Assembly: GCF_036964665.1 (NCBI RefSeq) | Contig: NZ_JBAMDA010000001.1 | Location: forward strand, 124,001 to 188,000 | Source: Nitrobacter sp. NHB1 | GTDB lineage: Bacteria; Pseudomonadota; Alphaproteobacteria; Rhizobiales; Xanthobacteraceae | DNA length: 64,000 nucleotides | Direction: 5' to 3' | In this document: one piece after another, positions 19,865-27,286 of the stretch | Layout of the letters: the number at the start of each line of letters is the position of its first letter | Numbering within the stretch: position 1 is the stretch's first letter | Program-made: the position numbers and the translations under genes | Notes under the pieces: generated by a model | Told to the model about the DNA's origin: nothing | Database searches by the model: none | What the model saw: only the letters and a program-made list of their open reading frames with translations

Positions 19865-20800
19865 ATGAGCGATACGGCGGCACGCGTCGCGGACTCCGCC
19901 GGCAACTGGGTCGACAGCCGCGCGCCGATGTGGTCGCGGCCCTATCTCAGGCTATCGCGGCTGGACCGGCCGATCGGGGCGTGGCTGCTGCTGTTGCCAT
20001 GCTGGTGGTCGGCGGCGCTGGCTGCGGGCGTTGCCCATGGCGTTAGCCGGCTGCCCCTGACCGTCGTGCTGTTTTTCATTGGCGCATTCGCCATGCGCGG
20101 CGCCGGCTGCACCTGGAACGACATCACCGACCGCGATCTCGATGCGCGGGTGGAGCGGACGCGGTCGCGTCCGATTCCGGCGGGACAGGTGACGGTGACG
20201 CAGGCCTTTGTGTTTCTCGTGGCGCAGGCGCTGGTGGGGCTGGTCGTGCTACTCCAATTCAATCGCTTTGCCGTTGCGACCGGAATCGCCTCGCTCGTCG
20301 TCGTCGCGATCTATCCCTTCATGAAGCGCATGACTAACTGGCCGCAGGTCGTGCTCGGCCTCGCGTTTTCGTGGGGCGCGCTGATGGGGTTTGCGGTGAT
20401 GCTGGGCCGCATCGATGCGGCCGCGCTGGCGCTGTATGCGGGGTCGATCGCATGGGTGATTGGCTATGACACGATCTATGCCCATCAGGACACGGAAGAC
20501 GATGCGCTGATCGGCATCAAGTCGACGGCATTGCTGTTCGGCGAGCGCACGCGTTCCGCGCTTGCGATCTTCTACGGGCTGGCCGTCGTACTGATCGGCG
20601 TTGCGTTGCATCTGGCCGGCGCGCGATGGCCGGCATGGATCGGCCTTGCGGCTTTTGCCGCGCATCTCGCCTGGCAGATCGCTCGGACCGAGATCGGCGA
20701 TTCACGCCTCTGCCTGCGGTTGTTCAAGTCAAACCGCGATGCAGGATTGTTGCTGTTCGCGGGATTGCTGGCCAGCGCATTGCTTGGGGCGGCCTCCTAG
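19865..20800 (+). CDS. ubiA: 4-hydroxybenzoate polyprenyltransferase
   Basis: The 311-aa integral membrane enzyme attaches the polyprenyl tail to 4-hydroxybenzoate in ubiquinone synthesis. About eight hydrophobic helices are present. The two Asp-rich metal/diphosphate motifs are CTWNDITDRDLDARVERT and IGYDTIYAHQDTEDD, and the SRPIPAG stretch follows the first. The start is ATG 19865, matching the family N-terminus; the in-frame ATG at 19832 lies within the preceding gene. Confidence 0.93.
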   Translation: MSDTAARVADSAGNWVDSRAPMWSRPYLRLSRLDRPIGAWLLLLPCWWSAALAAGVAHGVSRLPLTVVLFFIGAFAMRGAGCTWNDITDRDLDARVERTRSRPIPAGQVTVTQAFVFLVAQALVGLVVLLQFNRFAVATGIASLVVVAIYPFMKRMTNWPQVVLGLAFSWGALMGFAVMLGRIDAAALALYAGSIAWVIGYDTIYAHQDTEDDALIGIKSTALLFGERTRSALAIFYGLAVVLIGVALHLAGARWPAWIGLAAFAAHLAWQIARTEIGDSRLCLRLFKSNRDAGLLLFAGLLASALLGAAS

Positions 20801-20953
20801 CCGACCTACCGGGCTGCGATAACGATGGCGTCGTCCCCGATGCACTGTTGCTCCCGCGAGAGTTTTGCTCGAAGGTGCAGAGCCGACAGATTCAACTCAA
20901 CGCATTAGGCAAATGGGCGTCCAAGATTCCAAGATAGTGGGGAGGGCGAAGCA

Positions 20954-21277
20954 ATGAGCAGTTGGACGCTTGGTGCTAGTTCTGCTGCCGAGGAGCCACC
21001 CCAGAAGGGAATCGTCGCGATTGATCTTACAATCGATGGCGGTGATCCGCTCACACTGAGCACGGTCGAAGCGGTGAGGCTAGAAACCGCGCTGGGCAAT
21101 GCACTTACGGGTTTCGATGATGTGTTTGGCCGAATTTCATGCGTGAACGTAGGCGTCCAAATCGTTATAGCGGTCGATAAGACCGCGATAGCTGCCCTTG
21201 TGTATAGCAAGGCGGAGCTGATGCGCAGCCAGTTGAAAGAACTTCTGGCGGGCAACGGCACTGAATTTACTGGTTAA
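20954..21277 (+). CDS. Small hypothetical protein
   Basis: I do not recognise this 107-aa protein. It has a good ribosome-binding site (GGGGAGGGC, 8 bases before ATG 20954), which is the main reason to believe it. It has no signal peptide or membrane helix. The central part (GIVAIDLTIDGGDPLTLSTVEAVRLETALGNAL) alternates strands and a helix, as in small alpha/beta domains, and the C-terminus is helical. The preceding gap from ubiA shows nothing. Confidence 0.5.
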   Translation: MSSWTLGASSAAEEPPQKGIVAIDLTIDGGDPLTLSTVEAVRLETALGNALTGFDDVFGRISCVNVGVQIVIAVDKTAIAALVYSKAELMRSQLKELLAGNGTEFTG

Positions 21278-21406
21278 GATGCCGCGCCATGCGAGCGCTC
21301 TGCTTGATCCTGGCATGATCTTCAGCACAGCATTGGAATCGTCGATCGCATCCCGGTAGTGACCGAGATGCGATGATGCAAAGCCGCGTCTGAGGTTGGC
21401 ATCGGC
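21278..21406 (-). pseudogene. Remnant of a tetratricopeptide-repeat gene
   Basis: On the minus strand one frame encodes ADANLRRGFASSHLGHYRDA followed by IDDSNAVLKIMPGSSRALAW. This is a classical TPR pattern (RG.A...LG.Y..AI.D...AL...P....A). The similarity stops on both sides and no start, stop or further repeat units fit, so it looks like a decayed fragment. The rest of 21407-21964 contains no gene I can support. Confidence 0.45.
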
Positions 21407-21964
21407 CGAGCGGCGATCGGCGCCAGCACAAGGGCGACCGGTTCCGACAAGGCATGTGAGGCGCAGGTACCCGGATATCGACCGTACCGACGTCATCAGA
21501 TCCGGTTGTCGAGAACAGCAAATTCAACTTATTTTGAGAGCCACCAATGCTTTGCTTGGTCTATTGTTGCACTGCGAAGTCGTCGTGATGCTTCGCGAAC
21601 CGCCACACTAGGCGAATTGTCGAGCGGGATGATGGTCATTTCCGTAGCTCGCGCTGGAGTTTAGTGAGAATTTCAAATGGGTTTTCCTCAACGACATATT
21701 ACTCCTCTCTTTCCGACGAATGGTCGCATCCATCATCTGATAGCAACTGGTCTTGGGGTTCCGCTCCGGGAACCCAAGAGCAGTTTTCATATATAATTTG
21801 AACTTTCGGGCAGAAGGCTCGACGGACTTGAGGAGAACAGAATTGCGGATTTGAGGCAGAGAAGCGTTTCTTGGTCGTCGGCTGCCCCGGTTCCAAAGGG
21901 TAGCTTCGGAGAGTGCTCAAACCGTGTTTCGAAGCTCCAGTTGCGTACTGACCAGGAGGGTCAA

Positions 21965-22759
21965 ATGAGGAGGCATCAAACCTTTGAAACCATTCTCATA
22001 GGAAAGGGTGTTTTAATTAGAGAGGGCATTGCCCGAATATTGCGCGCGGAGAACTTTCGTGTCCGGGCATCGGTATCGTCTCCCGATGAATTGACAGGTG
22101 GATTTCGAGGGCCGCAACTGCTGTTTCTGGTTGTCCATACCAGCGATGACTTTGATCTCGCCGTTGAACAGATCAACCTTGTGAGAGATCATTATCCGAG
22201 CGGACGCATTGTGGTTGTGGCGGATCACTATAGGTCGACCGAGCCGGATCTGGTATTTCAGGTCGGCGCCGCCGGTTATCTTGTAAGCACGATGTCCTGC
22301 GATGCATTCGTCAAATCCATCGAGTTGGTGATGATGGGTGAGACGGTTTTCCCGCCGGCATTCCTGACATCAACTCTCGATACCAAGAGCGAGCCTCGAC
22401 GAAAAGCCGCGGACTCCGGCGAAGACGACGGCGCGATCCTTGTCACCCGAGAGGATGCGACCGCGCCGCAGCTTTCGCCGAGAGAGCTGGCAATTTTGCG
22501 TTGTCTGATCGGCGGCAATTCCAACAAGTGCATTGCGCGAAAAATCGATATCGCAGAGGCAACCGTAAAGGTCCACGTCAAGGCGATTCTGCGCAAGATC
22601 CGGGTCCAGAATCGAACGCAGGCCGCGATTTGGGGGATGAACCACCCGATGCTGGCACAACCGGTAAACGGCACCTCCCACCCGGTCGTCGATGCAAACG
22701 AGTCGCTTTCAAGCTCCGTCGCGGTGATTTCCGCGATAAAGAGAATTGGGTCGTCGTGA
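21965..22759 (+). CDS. LuxR/NarL-type regulator with degenerate receiver domain
   Basis: The 264-aa protein has an N-terminal receiver-like domain (about 5-130) and a C-terminal LuxR helix-turn-helix (about 175-235: LSPRELAILRCLIGG, ATVKVHVKAILRKIRVQNRT). In the receiver the strand that should carry the phosphoacceptor Asp reads LLFLVVHTSDD, with Val at that place, and the acidic pair near the N-terminus is missing (ETILIGKGVL). It is therefore unlikely to be switched by phosphorylation. ATG 21965 follows AGGAGGGTCAA. It lies beside the type I secretion and polysaccharide genes and may regulate them; that is inference. Confidence 0.8.
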   Translation: MRRHQTFETILIGKGVLIREGIARILRAENFRVRASVSSPDELTGGFRGPQLLFLVVHTSDDFDLAVEQINLVRDHYPSGRIVVVADHYRSTEPDLVFQVGAAGYLVSTMSCDAFVKSIELVMMGETVFPPAFLTSTLDTKSEPRRKAADSGEDDGAILVTREDATAPQLSPRELAILRCLIGGNSNKCIARKIDIAEATVKVHVKAILRKIRVQNRTQAAIWGMNHPMLAQPVNGTSHPVVDANESLSSSVAVISAIKRIGSS

Positions 22760-22873
22760 TGACGCACCGAAAGTTAGATGCGCTCGGACGTTTTGGCCAG
22801 CCGCATTGACGGCTTCACGTCCGGAGGTATTGGCGAACTGTCGGAAGACTGGCGACACGACGTTGAGCATCCG

Positions 22874-24298
22874 CTACCGCTCCCGTAAGGCGTCCTGCTT
22901 GTATTTTGCCAGCGGTGACAGCAGATAGCTGATGATCCTGCGCGAGCCTGTCTTGATCTCGACAGTCACGGCCATCCCGGGGCTCAGCTTGACGAGCTTT
23001 TCGTCCACCTGCATGTCGGTGCGGTCGAGCGAGACGCGCGCGGCATATTCCAGTTCCTGACCTCGCGGCTCGCTGGTAGCTGCTGCTCCCGCAGTCCGGT
23101 CATTCGACGCATTCTGTTGTTTGTCGCGGGTAATGGCGTCCGAGGACAAGCTGAGCACCTCACCATGAAGGAGCCCATAGCGAGTGAAGTTGAATGTGTC
23201 GACCTTGATTTCCGCCTTCTGACCGGCATGAACGAACCCGATATCGCGATTGGATACCATGGCCTCGATCTCGAGAGGGGCTTCGGTCGGAACCACCACT
23301 GCAAGCACCTGAGCGGGCGTCACCACGCCTCCCACCGTATGAACGGCGAGCTGCTGCACGACGCCGTCGACTGGTGCGACCAGGCTCTGGAGCTTGGTCC
23401 GCTGATCCGCCTTGACCACGTCTTGCGTAAGACTCGCGACCTTCTGCTGCGCCTTGGTCAACGCGTCATACACGGCACGCCGATACTCCACGGCAGTCTT
23501 TTCCCTCGTCTCCTTCAGCAGAGCGATCGCCGCATCGGCTTCGCGAAGCTTGCTTTGCTGGACGGTGACATCCTGCTGGAGTCCAACCAGATCCTGTAAT
23601 TCGGTGAGATAAACGACCTTCGACGCCAATCCCTTGTCGAGGAGCGTCTTGTGAATGTTGACCCGCTCCTGCAGCACCGGAATGGTCGCCTGAACCTTCG
23701 CAACGCCTGCGGACGTCGTTGCCCGCTCGGCTTCCTTCTGGCTTAGCTGGCGTGCGATCTCCGAAAGTTTGGCATCCTGCTCGGCGCGCTCACTGATCAG
23801 AAATTGACGATGCATCTCGATTTTTGCGGCGCTTGCGCCCTGAGGGGGATGGAACGCGGCAAGCGAATCGTCCGCGAGTGCCGCTCGCAGTCGCGCGGCG
23901 TCGAGTTCGGCGCCGATGAGATCGCTTTTCTGGCGTTCCTGATCGGCCTCGGTCATCGTGGGGTCGAGTTCGATCAAGACGTCGCCGGCCTTGACGGTCT
24001 GGCCGTCCCGCACATGGATCGCGCGGACCACGCCCGTCTCGAATGGCTGGACCAGCTTGGTCCGTCCCCCGGGCACGATCTTGCCAGTCGACGTTGCGAC
24101 GATATCGACTTTGCCGAGCGACGCCCACGCCAGTGCGACGCAAAAAACCGCGATGATGCTCGCTGCGATTGCGCGCCCGACCGGCGAGGGGGGCGTCTCC
24201 GCGATCTCGAGTGCCGCAGGCAGAAACGCGATTTCGGCCTCGCGGCGGCGGATTTCGGCCCGTGGAAAAGCGACGACGTTCTTGCTAGCTGGCGTCAT
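22874..24298 (-). CDS. HlyD-type membrane fusion protein of a type I secretion system
   Basis: The 474-aa adaptor has a short cytoplasmic N-terminus, one membrane helix (about 45-68, ASIIAVFCVALAWASLG), a biotinyl-lipoyl-like half (GKIVPGGRTKLVQPFETGVV), long coiled coils (about 130-320) and the second lipoyl half (LVAPVDGVVQQLAVHTVGGV), ending in a beta barrel. It would link the ABC exporter to a TolC-like outer membrane channel, which is not in the window. Its ATG overlaps the end of the exporter gene by 14 bases, so the two are translated together. Confidence 0.92.
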   Translation of the reverse strand: MTPASKNVVAFPRAEIRRREAEIAFLPAALEIAETPPSPVGRAIAASIIAVFCVALAWASLGKVDIVATSTGKIVPGGRTKLVQPFETGVVRAIHVRDGQTVKAGDVLIELDPTMTEADQERQKSDLIGAELDAARLRAALADDSLAAFHPPQGASAAKIEMHRQFLISERAEQDAKLSEIARQLSQKEAERATTSAGVAKVQATIPVLQERVNIHKTLLDKGLASKVVYLTELQDLVGLQQDVTVQQSKLREADAAIALLKETREKTAVEYRRAVYDALTKAQQKVASLTQDVVKADQRTKLQSLVAPVDGVVQQLAVHTVGGVVTPAQVLAVVVPTEAPLEIEAMVSNRDIGFVHAGQKAEIKVDTFNFTRYGLLHGEVLSLSSDAITRDKQQNASNDRTAGAAATSEPRGQELEYAARVSLDRTDMQVDEKLVKLSPGMAVTVEIKTGSRRIISYLLSPLAKYKQDALRER

Positions 24299-26990
24299 GG
24301 ATACCCGCTTGTAGAAGATGCAGCTTCGCATAGCGTCCGTTTGAGCGGATCAGCTCGTCGTGACGGCCATCCTCGACGATGCGGCCTCGTTCGATCGTGA
24401 TGATGCGGTCGGCCTGGCGTACTGTCGAAAGCCGATGGGCGACGACAAAAACCGTCCGGCCGGCGGCAATCCGTTTCATGTTCTGCTGGATGGCCCGCTC
24501 GCTTTCGTAGTCCAGGGCGCTGGTGGCCTCGTCGAGAATCAGGATGCGCGGATCCATAATGAGGGCGCGGGCGATTGCGACGCGCTGGCGTTGCCCGCCC
24601 GAGAGGCTGCTGCCGCGCTCGCCCACGACGGTATCGTAGCCTTCGGGAAGTTCCAGGATGAAGTCGTGAGCACCCGCGAGCTCGGCCGCCGCAATAATGC
24701 GTTCCATGGGGACTGCCGGATCGGCGAGCGCGATGTTCTCTCGAATAGAGCTATTGAAGAGCACGTTCTCCTGGAGCACGACGCCGGTCTGCCGGCGAAG
24801 CCATGCAAGATCCACCATGGCAAGATCTACACCGTCGATCAGGACACGCCCGCTTTCCGGCACATAGAGACGTTGAATCAGCTTGGCGACGGTGCTCTTG
24901 CCGGAGCCAGATGAGCCGACCACGCCGACGACCTGACCGGGCTGGACGCTGAAGGACACGTCATGCAGCACTTCGGGACCGTCAATGCGATACCGGAAGG
25001 TCACATGATCGAAAGTGATCTGGCCACGGATCGCCGGCAATGCAGCACGTCCGGGACTGAAGCTTGGCTCTGGTATCGTGTTGAGAATGTCGCCGAGCCG
25101 GTCGACCGACAGGCGCGCCTGATGGAAATCCTGCCAGAGCTGCGCGAGCCGCAGCACCGGCATGCTCACGCGGGCGGCCAGCATATTGAATGCGACAAGC
25201 TCGCCGACGGACATCTCGCCTCCGATCACAGCCTTGGCGCCGAAGTAAAGTATTGCGGCGATGACCAGCTTGTTGACGGCCTGGACCGCCTGACTCGCCG
25301 AATTGTTCAAGCTGAGGACGCGGAAGCTTGCCGATACATAAGCGGCAAGCTGCTCCTCCCAGCGGCGCTGCATCTGAGGCTCGACCGCCATTGCCTTAAG
25401 CGTCTCGACGCCGGTCACGCTCTCGACGAGGAAGGCCTGATTCTCGGCGCCGCGATCGAATTTCTCGTCAAGGCGCCGGCGGAACAGCGGCGCCGCGCCT
25501 GCGGAAATGCCGATATAAAACGGAAACGACGCCAGGACGACGAACGTCAACGAGGTCGAGTAATAGAACATGACCGCGAGAAAGACGAAGGTGAACAGGA
25601 AGTCTATCACGAGCGTCAGCGCCGAACTGGTCAGGAACTGACGGATGTTCTCTAGCTCGCGCACGCGCGCGACAGAGTCGCCGACGCGTCTGGCCTGAAA
25701 ATAAGCAATTGGCAGCGCCATCAAGTGTCGAAACAGCCGGGCGCCGAGTTCGACGTCGATCCGATTTGTCGTATGGGCGAATACATAGACGCGCAGCGTG
25801 CCGAGAATAGCCTCGAAAAGGGTCAGCGAGACCAGGCCAATGATCAGGACGTCGAGCGTGCTCATGCTTTGATGCACGAGTACCTTGTCGATGACGACCT
25901 GGAAGAACAGGGGCGAAATGACGCCGAAAAGCTGAAGGAAGAAAGATGCGATCAGCACTTCGCCCAGAAGGCGGCGGTACTTGTGGATCGCACCGAGAAA
26001 CCAGGTGATGTCGAACCGTCGGGAGAGATCCGCAAGCGACGCGCGACGTGCCATCAGCACGATGTTGCCGTCCCAAATAGCCTCGAGTTCGGCCTGTGTC
26101 ATTGTTTCGGGCTGCGGCACCGTTGGCCATTGCACGAGGATTTTCTCATCGACGATCTTGCCGAGGATCAGAAACCGGCCGTCGCGCAGAACGGCAATGC
26201 CCGGCAGCGGGGTGACGGCGAGCCGACTCCAACTGGTCTTTTGTAGACGGGCCTTGAGCCCGAAATCCTTGGCGCAACGCAGCATGCTGGCAACGTCGAC
26301 TCGCGTGACGCCCAGTTGATGCCGGATTTGTGCTGGATCAGCGCCGATGCCGTGGCACCGCAACAAGGTCACCAATGCCAGCAGACCGCACTCGCCGTCG
26401 TCTGCGGATTCCGCCTGCGTCGCCTCGGCGGCAATTTCGCTTCGGTCGACGCGGCGCATCTGTTGCACCAGTCCGCGTACCCGGACGGATGCGTCGGCAA
26501 GGGCATGACGAGCGCGCTCTGCCCAACTTTGCGAACCGATACGTATGTCGGCAAAAACCCGGCGGACGCTGTCGGAAAAAACCTGGCGAACGCGCTGCAT
26601 GGTGCCGGCCGACCCGGCGGAAACCACGCGGCCATCCCAGATCGCCTCGAATTCGGCACGTGTTATCAACTTGGGATGCGATGAGGATGGATACAGGACC
26701 AGCGCCCCGTTGTCGTCGGCCCGTCCAAGAAGCAGAAATCCTCCGTCCCGCAGAGAAACGATTCCGGGCAGCCGGATGCTGACCAGTTGCGTCCAGTGCG
26801 TTGTGCACGAACCCACACCGATTCCAAGTTGTCCGGCACAGCGGAGCATCGCGCGGATGCCGACGGTCGGGGTTCCACAGCGCTCGCGAATCTGATCGAG
26901 CGCAGCATTCACGCCCTGAAGGCGCAGGAAAAGCCAAAGGGCAAGAAGCCCTGTGTCGTCCGTCTGAACGTTCTCATTTTGCATCGCCAT
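24285..26990 (-). CDS. Type I secretion ABC exporter with two C39-like domains
   Basis: The 901-aa exporter drives secretion of an unprocessed protein. Residues about 9-125 and 195-315 are two copies of a C39-like domain; both contain the paired patterns LPGI..LRDG.FL.LG and (F/L)EAIWDG. Copy 1 has Thr13 where the protease has Cys; copy 2 keeps ECG (Cys201) but shows no Gln six residues before it and no catalytic His, so both are probably non-proteolytic cargo-binding domains as in HlyB. An Arg-rich linker joins them. Six membrane helices follow (about 340-610), then the ATPase with GSSGSGKST, LSGGQRQR, ILDEATSALD and VAHRLS. Two N-terminal domains are unusual. Confidence 0.92.
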   Translation of the reverse strand: MAMQNENVQTDDTGLLALWLFLRLQGVNAALDQIRERCGTPTVGIRAMLRCAGQLGIGVGSCTTHWTQLVSIRLPGIVSLRDGGFLLLGRADDNGALVLYPSSSHPKLITRAEFEAIWDGRVVSAGSAGTMQRVRQVFSDSVRRVFADIRIGSQSWAERARHALADASVRVRGLVQQMRRVDRSEIAAEATQAESADDGECGLLALVTLLRCHGIGADPAQIRHQLGVTRVDVASMLRCAKDFGLKARLQKTSWSRLAVTPLPGIAVLRDGRFLILGKIVDEKILVQWPTVPQPETMTQAELEAIWDGNIVLMARRASLADLSRRFDITWFLGAIHKYRRLLGEVLIASFFLQLFGVISPLFFQVVIDKVLVHQSMSTLDVLIIGLVSLTLFEAILGTLRVYVFAHTTNRIDVELGARLFRHLMALPIAYFQARRVGDSVARVRELENIRQFLTSSALTLVIDFLFTFVFLAVMFYYSTSLTFVVLASFPFYIGISAGAAPLFRRRLDEKFDRGAENQAFLVESVTGVETLKAMAVEPQMQRRWEEQLAAYVSASFRVLSLNNSASQAVQAVNKLVIAAILYFGAKAVIGGEMSVGELVAFNMLAARVSMPVLRLAQLWQDFHQARLSVDRLGDILNTIPEPSFSPGRAALPAIRGQITFDHVTFRYRIDGPEVLHDVSFSVQPGQVVGVVGSSGSGKSTVAKLIQRLYVPESGRVLIDGVDLAMVDLAWLRRQTGVVLQENVLFNSSIRENIALADPAVPMERIIAAAELAGAHDFILELPEGYDTVVGERGSSLSGGQRQRVAIARALIMDPRILILDEATSALDYESERAIQQNMKRIAAGRTVFVVAHRLSTVRQADRIITIERGRIVEDGRHDELIRSNGRYAKLHLLQAGIHDAS

Positions 26991-27048
26991 TCTGGCTCAG
27001 CTCTCCGCGATCGTGTGTGACCTCAAGCAAGCAGCAGTAACAAGGGTG

Positions 27049-27108
27049 GCGTGCCCACAGACGCTAAATTCGTCAGGCGCCCGGCCGAAGCCGGGCGTCT
27101 GGGCACGC
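27049..27108. repeat. Long imperfect hairpin upstream of the exporter gene
   Basis: GCGTGCCCACAGACGC pairs with GCGTCTGGGCACGC across a second inner hairpin, GCGCCCGGC / GCCGGGCG. Together they form a strong folded structure just upstream of the ABC exporter start on the minus strand. Confidence 0.7.
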
Positions 27109-27151
27109 TAACATTTGCAAAAGCGTCCGTTGAAACGGGACGCAAATGTTA
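27109..27151. repeat. Inverted repeat TAACATTT-GCGTCC
   Basis: TAACATTT and AAATGTTA pair, followed after a bulge by GCGTCC and GGACGC, giving a 14-bp stem. It is directly adjacent to the hairpin before it. Confidence 0.7.
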
Positions 27152-27172
27152 GAATCGAACCACTAGATCACG

Positions 27173-27203
27173 ATGATTTTGGATCGAATCGATCCAAAAT
27201 CAT
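27173..27203. repeat. Perfect 14-bp palindrome with 3-base spacer
   Basis: ATGATTTTGGATCG and CGATCCAAAATCAT are exact reverse complements around AAT. It may be an operator for the exporter-adaptor operon or part of a terminator for the GH16 gene upstream; it has no T-run. Confidence 0.85.
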
Positions 27204-27229
27204 GAACGTTATCGATTCCAGTATTTTGA

Positions 27230-27282
27230 GAAGCGGGATGCGGGCGGAAAACCGCTACACACTTTTCCTCATCCCGCTCTAG
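27230..27282. repeat. REP-like element at the 3' end of the GH16 gene
   Basis: GCGGGATG and CATCCCGC enclose GGGCGGAAAACCGC, and the block ends CTCTAG five bases before the GH16 stop codon region. The ending resembles that of repeat family A, though the body differs. Confidence 0.65.
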
Positions 27283-27286
27283 TTGC

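Noticed and set aside
24285..26990. Bacteriocin-type exporter with active C39 peptidase
   Set aside because: Neither N-terminal domain has the complete Cys-His-Asp set and there is no small double-glycine peptide gene nearby; the GH16 protein is the more likely cargo.
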